Source: Runella slithyformis DSM 19594 (lineage in GTDB: Bacteria; Bacteroidota; Bacteroidia; Cytophagales; Spirosomataceae). From it: DNA of 64,000 bases. The notes below the pieces were generated by a model that was not told where the DNA came from, did not search any database, and was given only the letters and a program-made list of their open reading frames with translations. Where the stretch lies: the NCBI RefSeq assembly GCF_000218895.1, contig NC_015703.1, positions 3,981,001-4,045,000 of the forward strand. The letters are read 5' to 3'. This document shows positions 17,005 through 25,151 of the stretch, piece by piece (the stretch's first letter is position 1; every line of letters starts with the position of its first letter). Made by a program: the position numbers and the translations under genes.

Positions 17005-18685
17005 TGATGCGTTTCGGGTCATATAATCGAAGAAAAACATAGCCATAGGCAGCCAGACCGTAGCGCATATCGGCACAGAAATGATCGGTGCCGTCGAGCA
17101 TATTGCCAAGGGGTCTTTCTTCCATAATGTGTTGTTGAAGAACATTACGTATGGATGGATAATTATTAATATCGGGCGTTTCTTCTTTGGTTATTATATC
17201 TTTTACTTCTCCACTAAACGTTTCACTTTTAAACTCAATCGGTAAAACAAAAATATTTTTTTGTTGGGCAAACAACGTTAATGGCGGCGCGACCGGCGTG
17301 ATCCTAAACTCTCCCCCATTTTTTTGAAAATATTCTTTAGCCGCTTCGAAGACATAGTCAATCACAGTATCCCTGATTCCCAAGACAGACAATGCCCGTA
17401 AGAAAGTAATAACTCCTTCCAGTCCCTTAAAGCCATTATTAACGCCTAATAAGCAGTACCCATTGCGGTCTTTGTCAATCGGCTGATAACTCATCCAATT
17501 GCATTGCCCCTCGGCCACCCAAATGGCTTCCCGACAAAGAAGTTTGGCAATGGACCAAGCGGCTGAGAGGAACTCGTCTTCTTTTTCATCTCTGAAAAGA
17601 ACAATATTTTTTTGTTCGAACACGCTGAAATCATAGATAAAGGAAGGCTTAGGATTGAGATAAAAATACTGTATTCCACCCCAAACCTCATCAAGATGCT
17701 CAAGCACGGGTTTTACGTCCGGATTTTTATGTAATTTCAATATGGCGTTTGCCAGGGCCTTTGCGCGCGTTGAACCAAAACTCTGTTCTCCTTTTTGAGG
17801 GCTTTTGGCAAACCCAATGCCCGGCATGGCTTCGCGCACAAAATAGGGAAGTCGGTCTTTATCTAAGTACTTTTTTATGTCATCGTACAGTGATGTTAAA
17901 AGCAAGCCTGCCACAAAGAAATGCCTTCGTTCGAGGTAAAGGACCATGTTGTCGGCACGGACAAAACCGGCTGTTTCTGACCAGAACTTTATGTGGAACG
18001 GAATAAGTCGCTCGTTGAAATACTGATTGATCTTGGTTAAAATATGCGGTATAGACCGGGTAAGTTGGGTAGGGTCCAGGTGAAGGTAAAATCGAATAAT
18101 GCCCCCTTGCCCGTCATCGTCAAGCGGTTGTTTTCCAAATACAAATTTTTCCGTTTTCCCGATTTGAAATTTCGGAAATACCATGCTGAGGTATTTTACT
18201 TCTTCTTCAATGAGCGGCTCATTCTCCTTCTCAAATGTTTCAAAGATCAATTCATCTTCGACAAATTGCTGAGAAGTGACAATCCGGGTTTCGAATCCTC
18301 GGGTCAAAACGGCTTGCTCGCGCTCCTGTACCTGTTGGGTGTCGTACCGCCAAAAGCGATTGCGCCAATACCTGTCAGGGTCATTCCAAAACGGTTCTTT
18401 GAATGGAAAATGTCGGGAGTTGACCTGTGCCTGTGCCGTAGGAACAGGAGTAGATGTACGATTTTGGTAATAGTTGGCGTAGATCCAATTGGTGAGCAAA
18501 AATTCATTCAAATCGTCTTCTGAAAGCCCCTGTAAGACTTCTACTCCAAAAGCACGAATGCTTGAGGCGATCTGTGGAGGATCTATGGATTGGTCACATA
18601 ATTTTCCGCCGGTGTCAAAAAAAATATTATCAACGATTTGGTTGATTTGTGCCGTTACCAGCGATTTATATTCATCTTCTGTCAT
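16943..18685 (-). CDS. HopA1-like lyase with a degenerate LanC-like C-terminus
   Basis: 580 aa from ATG 18685 (4 bp after the kinase stop); a TTG at 18697 would overlap the kinase gene. Residues about 195-320 match the HopA1-like fold: I-I-R-F-Y-L-H-L near 196, R243-x-D245-N-M-V-L-Y, then P-G-I-G-F-A-K-S-P...S-F-G-S-T-R (288-307). In class V lanthipeptide and thioamitide clusters such proteins remove phosphate from pSer/pThr made by an APH-like kinase, giving dehydroamino acids. Residues about 385-432 (W-V-A-E-G-Q-C-N-W, L-G-V-N-N-G-F-K-G-L-E-G-V-I-T-F-L) and 540-560 (R-Y-G-L-A-A-Y-G-Y-V-F-L-R-L-Y-D-P) look like the two ends of a LanC cyclase, but the zinc motifs W-C-Y-G and C-H-G are missing. 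The lyase call is probable; the LanC relation is inference. Confidence 0.7.
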   Translation of the reverse strand: MTEDEYKSLVTAQINQIVDNIFFDTGGKLCDQSIDPPQIASSIRAFGVEVLQGLSEDDLNEFLLTNWIYANYYQNRTSTPVPTAQAQVNSRHFPFKEPFWNDPDRYWRNRFWRYDTQQVQEREQAVLTRGFETRIVTSQQFVEDELIFETFEKENEPLIEEEVKYLSMVFPKFQIGKTEKFVFGKQPLDDDGQGGIIRFYLHLDPTQLTRSIPHILTKINQYFNERLIPFHIKFWSETAGFVRADNMVLYLERRHFFVAGLLLTSLYDDIKKYLDKDRLPYFVREAMPGIGFAKSPQKGEQSFGSTRAKALANAILKLHKNPDVKPVLEHLDEVWGGIQYFYLNPKPSFIYDFSVFEQKNIVLFRDEKEDEFLSAAWSIAKLLCREAIWVAEGQCNWMSYQPIDKDRNGYCLLGVNNGFKGLEGVITFLRALSVLGIRDTVIDYVFEAAKEYFQKNGGEFRITPVAPPLTLFAQQKNIFVLPIEFKSETFSGEVKDIITKEETPDINNYPSIRNVLQQHIMEERPLGNMLDGTDHFCADMRYGLAAYGYVFLRLYDPKRIIRLTEPESGNLNLFPSLNVF

Positions 18686-18689
18686 GGCG

Positions 18690-19706
18690 TTAAGCAAATA
18701 TTTTTTGGTGACATTCAGCGTTTTTCGTGATCAGATCCAAGCCATGTTGTAAATGGAAAGGGGTTTCAGATTGCAGGAAAAATTGCAGAAAATAAATTCC
18801 TGTCCACCGGAGCACCTTTTGTTGAAGCTCCGGTGTGTTAATTTCATATCCCTCACAAAATTTTTGAATCTGCGGGTAAATATCGTCGGCAGGTAAGCCG
18901 CTGCGGGGAGGCGAGGTAGTGGGGATATTGGTTATAACCAGTAATGACATAATGAAACCGGCTACATCCCATAACCAGGCACCATAACTGCTGTATTCAA
19001 AATCAATGATCTGGAGTTGTAAACCGTTGCTGCCGAAGTTATCGACTTTTGCATCTCCGTGAATAAGCCCTTGAGTTTCGAATTCCCATTCCTGACGCCA
19101 TTTGGCTACCTCTTCTTTATTAGTTTTAAGGTAAGCCACAAGTTGACTGAAATAAGGATTTGCTTTTCGAGTCAATGCATTTTTCTCGGCCTCGGTCATT
19201 CTCAATATAATAGGTTGATAGCGTCTGAAATCATCGATCCACTTAAATCTTGGCCGCAACCCTGCTATAGCGGCAAGTGTATAGGAGGAGTGAAAGTGCT
19301 TTAATTGTTCCCCCGCTTTTTTATAAAAAAATAAGGGTTGAGAACCAAGTTTTTGAAAATTGGGGAAATACTCTGTAACGATCACACTATTATAGTTGTC
19401 AAAAAATACGAGACGCGGCAACGTTTCTTTTAACTTCGGTACTGAATGTCTTTTGAATAGATGATACAGCTCTGCTTCACTTCGCGCATCCTGAATATTA
19501 CTGTCAGTAAACGCTTTTGACTGCTTAAAAAAATAGTTATGCTTTCCGGTTTTATCAAAGCTGAAAAAGCAGTTGTTTCTTGAAGGATCCTGTTTTCCAA
19601 ATCTTAAATTGTACACATCGATCCGGGAAACAGGAATGTCCGGGTGGCTGAATTGTACAATATCTACCAGATAATTGGCTATTTTGTAGGTGGATAGCGC
19701 AATCAT
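18690..19706 (-). CDS. APH-like phosphotransferase, probable peptide Ser/Thr kinase
   Basis: 338 aa. The kinase core is clear: L-I-H-G-D218-A-K-V-D-N223 (catalytic loop H-x-D-x4-N) and I-I-D235-F-E (metal-binding), then Y-G-A-W-L-W-D-V-A-G as in aminoglycoside phosphotransferases. A likely ATP-binding Lys lies in Y-F-F-K-Q near residue 57; the Gly-rich loop is weak. The start overlaps the upstream gene by ATGA, and the HopA1-like gene begins 4 bp after the stop, so the three genes are almost certainly translated together. By analogy with LxmK and TvaC it may phosphorylate Ser/Thr of a peptide. Antibiotic resistance cannot be excluded but does not explain the partner. Confidence 0.78.
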   Translation of the reverse strand: MIALSTYKIANYLVDIVQFSHPDIPVSRIDVYNLRFGKQDPSRNNCFFSFDKTGKHNYFFKQSKAFTDSNIQDARSEAELYHLFKRHSVPKLKETLPRLVFFDNYNSVIVTEYFPNFQKLGSQPLFFYKKAGEQLKHFHSSYTLAAIAGLRPRFKWIDDFRRYQPIILRMTEAEKNALTRKANPYFSQLVAYLKTNKEEVAKWRQEWEFETQGLIHGDAKVDNFGSNGLQLQIIDFEYSSYGAWLWDVAGFIMSLLVITNIPTTSPPRSGLPADDIYPQIQKFCEGYEINTPELQQKVLRWTGIYFLQFFLQSETPFHLQHGLDLITKNAECHQKIFA

Positions 19707-20215
19707 TTGCTTAATTTTCTGGTATGACCCTGGGTAAGTATAAATGTATCACCGTCGTTATCGTTGATGAAATTTGCCAAGTTGTTATGGGCCGATCGTA
19801 TGTTGAGGGTGGGTGCCTGCCCATTTTTCAGCCAATTCTCAAGGGCGATATAATCATCCTTTACAGAGATAAACATGGCTTGCGGAAAAAAAAGAACTTC
19901 GTACTCGAAGGCTATTATAGGGCCGCTTTCGTCGGTATTGCCGGTGGGCTCCATGAAAAAAATGTTGTTTTGCAGGTCATAACGAAAATAAATATTCCGC
20001 TGTGGAGATTCGGTTCCGCTGGGAGCCGGCGGCAGGATCTTATTGCAGATCAGTAAACAGTAGATGGCGGGTACATGCCCGGGGATTTTTTCCGTGCTCT
20101 TTAACAGTTCATTCATTTCAGCGCTGCAAAAATGCAGAAAACCCGTAGCTGATTGGAGGGTTTCTTTTGTCCCGTATCTGAATTTAGCAATTTGACTGGG
20201 AGTAGGCATGGTCAT
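19703..20215 (-). CDS. Unknown protein, first gene of the kinase/HopA1 operon
   Basis: 170 aa from ATG 20215 (a second ATG two codons later is possible). No signal peptide or membrane helix. It has a G-F-L-H-F-C segment near 25, A-I-Y-C-L-L-I-C-N-K near 50, a Pro-rich P-P-A-P-S-G-T-E-S-P stretch near 62, and later strands such as F-E-Y-E-V-L-F-F-P-Q-A. I recognise no family. It lacks an obvious leader/core layout, though it could be a modified substrate, a substrate-recognition partner, or a counterpart of LxmX. Its stop overlaps the kinase start (ATGA), and a 20-bp palindrome lies 32 bp upstream. Confidence 0.65.
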   Translation of the reverse strand: MTMPTPSQIAKFRYGTKETLQSATGFLHFCSAEMNELLKSTEKIPGHVPAIYCLLICNKILPPAPSGTESPQRNIYFRYDLQNNIFFMEPTGNTDESGPIIAFEYEVLFFPQAMFISVKDDYIALENWLKNGQAPTLNIRSAHNNLANFINDNDGDTFILTQGHTRKLSK

Positions 20216-20246
20216 AAAAGGGTTGAGGTGAATGGTTGCTTTAAAA

Positions 20247-20266
20247 GTTGTCTAATATTAGGCAAC
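20247..20266. promoter_or_regulatory. 20-bp palindrome, possible operator of the kinase/HopA1 operon
   Basis: GTTGTCTAATATTAGGCAAC is symmetric except for one T/G position pair; its central CTAATATTAG is perfect. It sits 32 bp upstream of the first ATG (20215), where a dimeric regulator could control the operon. No -7 TAnnTTTG element is visible beside it. Confidence 0.5.
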
Positions 20267-20477
20267 ACCTATAACTTGGTCAAACAATTCGGCGAAAAAC
20301 ATCAAAAAATATTACCAAGCTGTAAAAAAGGGCCATTATCTCATCAAAAAAGCACTTATGGGAGATAACGCGCAGCCTGCCCGAAAATCATTGATTTCGT
20401 ATCAACAGTCAATCATAAATGAAGATCCGGCTTGCGGCTGTTGAAGAGTCTTTGAAGCAGCAGAAGGGTGTAAAAAA

Positions 20478-20507
20478 TAAAAGCCCCAACTGACATCGGG
20501 GCTTTTA
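20478..20507 (-). terminator. secA terminator
   Basis: Perfect TAAAAGCCCC/GGGGCTTTTA arms with a 10-nt loop, then ATTTTTTAC on the minus strand, 22 bp after the secA stop. Confidence 0.9.
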
Positions 20508-20528
20508 AATACCGGATAATTACATTTA

Positions 20529-23500
20529 TCAGGCGATAACGACGCAGTCGCCTCGCTCTACTTCGTGTTCTACTTTTTTGTATTTTACATCTTTCACCAC
20601 CCGGCCGTCGCGGTATTGTACCGTTACTTTCTGATTTCGGTCGGCAATTTTAATGGTCCGCACGGGAGCCTGTTTTTCTGCCTGACGGGCAGCGTAGGCA
20701 CCGGGCCCGCCTCCGGCCGTTTCTTCCACCATTTCTTCCTCGTGACGATTGGTCTGAAGTTGCGGTTCGCTGCGGCGCGTTGGGCGCGGAGCCTGCTGCG
20801 GTGCTTCTTCCTGCGGAATGTGCGCTTTCATTAAGAAACTGATGGTTTCAAAATTTACTTTCGTCATCAGGCGCTTAAAGAGTTCTACGGATTCGAACTT
20901 ATAGATCAACAAGGGGTCTTTCTGCTCGTAAGCCGCGTTTTGTACCGACTGTTTTAAGTCGTCCATGTCGCGCAGGTGTTCTTTCCACTCCTGGTCAATC
21001 AGGGAAAGCACCACAAATTTTTCCATTTCGTGGATGATCTCGCGGCCGTTGGTCTCGATGGCTTTCTGGAGATTTACCCCGATCTGGGTGCCTTTGATTC
21101 CATCGGTAAACGGAATGACGATCTCCTGGATCGTTGCCCCGCGCTCGGCTGATATCTGCTTCAAAACGGGCAGTACCTGTTCGCCAATGACCTTATTTTT
21201 GGTCAGGTAATGCTTCTCGGCGGCATCGTACAGACGTTGGGCGCGTTGCTGAGGTTTGAGTTTTGCGTATTCTTCCCGCGTAAACGGCGGCTCAATGCCA
21301 AAATTCGTAATGGCGGCCAGTTCCAGTTCTTCGTAATTATCTTCGGTATTGGTCAATACTTCGTTGGCTACGTCATACATGGTATCGGCAATATCAATGG
21401 CCAAACGGTCGCCGAAGAGAGCATTGCGACGGCGTTTGTAGATATTTTCGCGTTGCATGTTCATCACGTCGTCGTATTCCAACAGGCGTTTACGCGTTCC
21501 GAAGTTGTTTTCTTCCACTTTCTTCTGTGCGCGTTCGATGGATTTTGACACCATAGAGTGCTGAATCACTTCGCCTTCTTCCAGGCCCATGCGGTCCATG
21601 ACGCCCGCGATCCGGTCAGAACCGAACATCCGCATCAGGCTGTCTTCCAGTGAGACAAAGAACTGCGATGAACCCGGGTCACCCTGACGACCTGCCCGCC
21701 CGCGCAACTGACGGTCAACGCGACGGCTTTCGTGGCGCTCTGTACCGATGATGGCCAAACCTCCCGCCGCTTTCGACTCGGCGGTCAGCTTAATGTCGGT
21801 ACCCCGACCCGCCATGTTGGTAGCGATGGTCACCGTGCCGGGCTTTCCTGCTTCGGATACGATCTCGGCTTCGCGTTGGTGCTGCTTGGCGTTCAGTACC
21901 TGGTGAGGGATCTTGCGCAGGGTGAGCATACGGCTCAATAACTCTGAGTTTTCGACCGAGGTCGTACCCACCAATACCGGGCGGCCTTTGCCGACCAGCT
22001 CAACGATCTCGTCTACAACGGCGTTGTATTTTTCACGTACCGAGCGGTATACTTTGTCTTCTTCGTCTTTCCGAACGGCGGGGATGTTGGTCGGAATGCT
22101 GACCACATCCAATTTGTAAATGGTCCAGAATTCGCCCGCTTCGGTTTCGGCCGTACCCGTCATACCGCAAAGTTTGTGGTACATACGGAAATAATTTTGC
22201 AGCGTAACGGTAGCGTAGGTCTGGGTGGCGTCTTCTACTTTTACGTTCTCTTTGGCTTCCACAGCTTGGTGCAGTCCGTCCGACCAACGGCGGCCTTCCA
22301 TGATACGGCCCGTCTGCTCATCGACGATCTTGACCTTTCCGTCCATGATCACGTAATCCACATCCCGCTCAAAAAGCGAGTAGGCTTTCAATAACTGCTG
22401 AATCGTGTGAACACGCTGGGTTTTGATGGAATATTCGCGAATAACCTCCTCTTTACGAATCAGTTTCTGCTGGTCGTTAAGTTCGGGGTCTTTTTCAATG
22501 ATATTCAGTTCAATGGATAGGTCGGGCATCACGAAGAAGGCCGGGTCTTCGCTTTCGCCGGTGATATAGTCCAATCCTTTTTCCGTTAACTCAATGCTGT
22601 TGTTTCTTTCTTCGATCGTGAAGTACAACGGAGCATCGGCCTGCGGCATCAATTTTTGGTTTTCGGCCAAATAGATCTTTTCGGTTTCCTGCATCAGGGT
22701 TTTCATCCCCGTTTCACTCATAAATTTAATGAGCGGTTTGTATTTCGGGAAACCCCGGTGGGCGCGGTACAGCGCCAAACCGCCTTCTTTCTTATCGCCG
22801 GCGGCAATTTTCTTCTTGGCTTCGTTGAGCAGGTCTGTCACGAGGCGTTTTTGGGCTTCCACGATGCGGGCCACACGCGGCTTCAGTTCGGCAAAGTCCT
22901 GCTCGTCACCGCGCGGTACGGGGCCGCTGATGATGAGCGGCGTACGGGCATCATCGACCAACACGGAGTCAACCTCATCGACCATCGCGAAGTGGTGCTT
23001 ACGCTGCACCAACTCTTCGGGGCTGTGGGCCATGTTGTCGCGGAGGTAGTCAAAGCCGAACTCGTTGTTGGTGCCGTATGTAATATCGGCTAAGTACGCC
23101 TGACGACGCGCAAAGGTATTGGGCTGATGGCGGTCGATGCAATCAACACGCAATCCGTGGAACTCAAACAAGGGCCCGTTCCATTCGCTGTCGCGACGGG
23201 CCAGGTAGTCGTTGACGGTTACGATATGTACTCCCTGCCCCGCCAGCGCATTCAGGAAGGCGGGCAGCGTAGCCACAAGTGTTTTTCCTTCTCCCGTGGC
23301 CATCTCGGCGATTTTCCCCTGGTGGAGTACCGTTCCCCCGATGATCTGTACATCATAATGGACCATGTTCCATTTGATGGGGTGCCCGGCCACGTCCCAC
23401 GTGGTATTCCAAATGGCTTTTTCGCCATTGATGGTAATGTGGTTTTTCCTGACCGCCAACTCGTGGTCAATGTAAGAGGCAGTTACCTCGATGGACTCAT

Positions 23501-23885
23501 TTTCGGTGAAGCGGCGTGCCGTTTCTTTCACAATGGCAAAGGCCGTCGGCAAAATGTGCAGCAATACCTTTTCCAATTCTTTGTCGCGCTCCAGGCCAAG
23601 GGCGTCGATCTGCTTAAAAATTTCTTCTTTGTCGTTGACGTCCATGTCGACGTCGTCGGTCATGCGTTGGCGCAGAGCGGAGATTTGATCATCTATGGTT
23701 TTCAGCTGACCCGCAATGTAGGTTTTGAGCTCTTGGGTCGCATTACGCAGTTCGTCGTGGCTGAGGTTACGCAGTTTGGCAAATTCGGCATTTACCTTGT
23801 CTACGTACGGGGAAAGTTCTTTCAAATCGCGGTCTGCTTTCGTTCCGAACAGTCCCGTAAAACTTTTAGTGAGGAATTTTATCAT
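20529..23885 (-). CDS. secA: Preprotein translocase ATPase SecA
   Basis: 1118 aa, the long form usual in Bacteroidota (about 900 in E. coli). The start M-I-K-F-L-T-K-S-F-T-G-L-F-G is typical. Walker A is M-A-T-G-E-G-K-T; the DEAD-like box is M-V-D-E-V-D-S-V-L-V-D-D-A-R-T-P-L; motif VI lies in R-V-D-R-Q-L-R-G-R-A-G-R-Q-G-D-P-G. It drives protein export through SecYEG at the inner membrane. The C-terminus is a Gln/Arg-rich linker ending G-D-C-V-V-I-A and lacks the Cys/His zinc motif that binds SecB in proteobacteria. Transcribed alone with its own terminator. Confidence 0.97.
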   Translation of the reverse strand: MIKFLTKSFTGLFGTKADRDLKELSPYVDKVNAEFAKLRNLSHDELRNATQELKTYIAGQLKTIDDQISALRQRMTDDVDMDVNDKEEIFKQIDALGLERDKELEKVLLHILPTAFAIVKETARRFTENESIEVTASYIDHELAVRKNHITINGEKAIWNTTWDVAGHPIKWNMVHYDVQIIGGTVLHQGKIAEMATGEGKTLVATLPAFLNALAGQGVHIVTVNDYLARRDSEWNGPLFEFHGLRVDCIDRHQPNTFARRQAYLADITYGTNNEFGFDYLRDNMAHSPEELVQRKHHFAMVDEVDSVLVDDARTPLIISGPVPRGDEQDFAELKPRVARIVEAQKRLVTDLLNEAKKKIAAGDKKEGGLALYRAHRGFPKYKPLIKFMSETGMKTLMQETEKIYLAENQKLMPQADAPLYFTIEERNNSIELTEKGLDYITGESEDPAFFVMPDLSIELNIIEKDPELNDQQKLIRKEEVIREYSIKTQRVHTIQQLLKAYSLFERDVDYVIMDGKVKIVDEQTGRIMEGRRWSDGLHQAVEAKENVKVEDATQTYATVTLQNYFRMYHKLCGMTGTAETEAGEFWTIYKLDVVSIPTNIPAVRKDEEDKVYRSVREKYNAVVDEIVELVGKGRPVLVGTTSVENSELLSRMLTLRKIPHQVLNAKQHQREAEIVSEAGKPGTVTIATNMAGRGTDIKLTAESKAAGGLAIIGTERHESRRVDRQLRGRAGRQGDPGSSQFFVSLEDSLMRMFGSDRIAGVMDRMGLEEGEVIQHSMVSKSIERAQKKVEENNFGTRKRLLEYDDVMNMQRENIYKRRRNALFGDRLAIDIADTMYDVANEVLTNTEDNYEELELAAITNFGIEPPFTREEYAKLKPQQRAQRLYDAAEKHYLTKNKVIGEQVLPVLKQISAERGATIQEIVIPFTDGIKGTQIGVNLQKAIETNGREIIHEMEKFVVLSLIDQEWKEHLRDMDDLKQSVQNAAYEQKDPLLIYKFESVELFKRLMTKVNFETISFLMKAHIPQEEAPQQAPRPTRRSEPQLQTNRHEEEMVEETAGGGPGAYAARQAEKQAPVRTIKIADRNQKVTVQYRDGRVVKDVKYKKVEHEVERGDCVVIA

Positions 23886-23971
23886 TTCAAAATACTGTGT
23901 TTCTTATTTAAATAAATTTCGTTTCGATCACCTGCCTCCAAAATAGCAACAATGCTGAGCCTGCCTTATTA

Positions 23972-23990
23972 TATCGTAGATAATACGATA
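23972..23990. promoter_or_regulatory. Inverted repeat upstream of secA
   Basis: TATCGTA (23972-23978) and TACGATA (23984-23990) flank five bases, about 90 bp before the secA start. It could be an operator or a weak hairpin; no promoter motif is clearly attached. Confidence 0.3.
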
Positions 23991-24027
23991 ATCCATTGAT
24001 ATGTCTTTTTGCTTCAATTTGTTCGAA

Positions 24028-24206
24028 CTAAGACGCTGCCGGCAGAAAACGGTTTTCTCCCTTCGCGATGTGTTGTATGGCTTTGTCGGACGTTGAAACG
24101 GCGTCTTCGCTGAAATTGCCGGTTTTGCCCTTTATTTTTTTTGGGACAGCTGCATTGTCAGGCGATACTCTTCTTCGTCAGCAGGTTTCACCAATATCGC
24201 GCCCAT
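24028..24206 (-). pseudogene. Possible small antitoxin-like gene broken at an A8 run
   Basis: From ATG 24206 the minus strand reads M-G-A-I-L-V-K-P-A-D-E-E-E-Y-R-L-T-M-Q-L-S-Q-(stop) across an A8 run (plus 24135-24142). Adding one A restores an open frame of about 59 codons: I-K-G-K-T-G-N-F-S-E-D-A-V-S then K-A-I-Q-H-I-A-K-G-E-N-R-F-L-P to a TAG at 24028. The composition resembles short Bacteroidota antitoxin-like proteins (I-L-V-K-P-x-D-E openings), but I cannot name a family. No toxin is adjacent. It may be a real frameshift, a base-calling error or coincidence. Confidence 0.35.
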
Positions 24207-24425
24207 GCTTTTGTTTTTTTCGCAAAGTTAGCTTTTTGTCAATAGTTTAATAACAATATTCGCGCTACAATATTTTATCAGGACAAAATGGCAGAGAAAC
24301 CCAGAATGGCTGACACGTTGCCAACGGGCTTTTGACCTTTATAATAGACGGCAATAATGCGAATAAGTAGTAAATATGATAACTGAATTGCTTCTTTAAG
24401 CCTAGATACTAAACGCCTCTTTACC

Positions 24426-25151
24426 ATGTTAAAACAAATAGCTTCTGTTCTCGTATTACTACTTTACGCTTTTTTTGTAAACGCCCAATCCCCCAACAGC
24501 CTTACCGCGCAGGAAAAAAAAGAAGGCTGGAAACTGCTTTTCAACGGCAAAGACGTCAGCGGTTGGCATTCGTACGGAGCCAAAGGTATCGGTTCGGCAT
24601 GGATCGTGGAGCAGGGTGCACTCAAACTGAACGTTCCGCAGCGGGCCGGCAACAAAGCTCCGAACGGCGGCGACATTGTGAGCGAAGAACCCATTACCGG
24701 TGATTTTGAATTTAAGGCCGAGTGGAAAGTAAGTCCACTGGCCAACAGCGGGATTTTCTTTTTTGTGAAAGAAGCCGCTCAATACAAAAATATGCACGAT
24801 ACGGGCCTGGAACTTCAGGTATTGGATGATAAGATTTACGAAGGCGCCGCGGAAAATAAACACCGTGCGGGCGACTTTTTCGGCGTGGCCAATGCCCGTA
24901 TTCGGGAAATTAATCCCGTAGGAGAGTGGAATTCGGTGGTATTCAGTGTGCGTAAAAAGAAACTGACAGTTACCCTCAATGGCTTTGTGGTGCAGGAGCA
25001 CGATCTCAACGGCGCGGATTGGAAGCAGCGCGTGGCCGGCAGCGGATTAAAAAACGCCCCGATTGCTCAGGGCGTCTTTACCGGATTGCTGGGTTTGCAG
25101 GATTGGGGCAGCACGGTGTGGTACCGCAATCTTAAACTCAGAAAGTTATAG
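24426..25151 (+). CDS. Secreted DUF1080 (3-keto-disaccharide hydrolase-like) protein
   Basis: 241 aa with a signal peptide ending V-N-A-Q near residue 21. The opening G-W-K-L-L-F-N-G-K-D-V-S-G-W-H is the hallmark of DUF1080, followed by F-E-F-K-A-E-W-K-V and N-S-G-I-F-F and T-G-L-E-L-Q-V-L-D. The fold is a concanavalin-like jelly roll. Some members hydrolyse 3-keto-glucosides made by periplasmic oxidoreductases. The sugar specificity here is unknown. Its last 14 bp overlap the convergent DUF2911 gene. Confidence 0.88.
   Translation: MLKQIASVLVLLLYAFFVNAQSPNSLTAQEKKEGWKLLFNGKDVSGWHSYGAKGIGSAWIVEQGALKLNVPQRAGNKAPNGGDIVSEEPITGDFEFKAEWKVSPLANSGIFFFVKEAAQYKNMHDTGLELQVLDDKIYEGAAENKHRAGDFFGVANARIREINPVGEWNSVVFSVRKKKLTVTLNGFVVQEHDLNGADWKQRVAGSGLKNAPIAQGVFTGLLGLQDWGSTVWYRNLKLRKL

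Larger units (their letters stand above)
20216..20528. other. Intergenic region upstream of the kinase/HopA1 operon
   Basis: 313 bp between the operon start and the end of secA. It holds the palindrome at 20247-20266 and the secA terminator at 20478-20507. Minus-strand ORFs here are at most about 27 codons and none resembles a RiPP precursor with a leader and a Ser/Thr/Cys-rich core. Confidence 0.7.

Noticed and set aside
16943-18685. HopA1-like protein as a type III secretion effector
   Set aside because: No T3SS genes are present, and the coupling to an APH-like kinase fits the RiPP enzyme pairs better.
18690-19706. Aminoglycoside resistance gene
   Set aside because: The kinase fold fits, but the N-terminal substrate region differs and the operon partners point to another substrate.
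23127-23915. 262-codon open frame on the plus strand inside secA
   Set aside because: It is antisense to a strongly conserved gene and has low-complexity, non-protein-like composition; a by-product of secA codon use.
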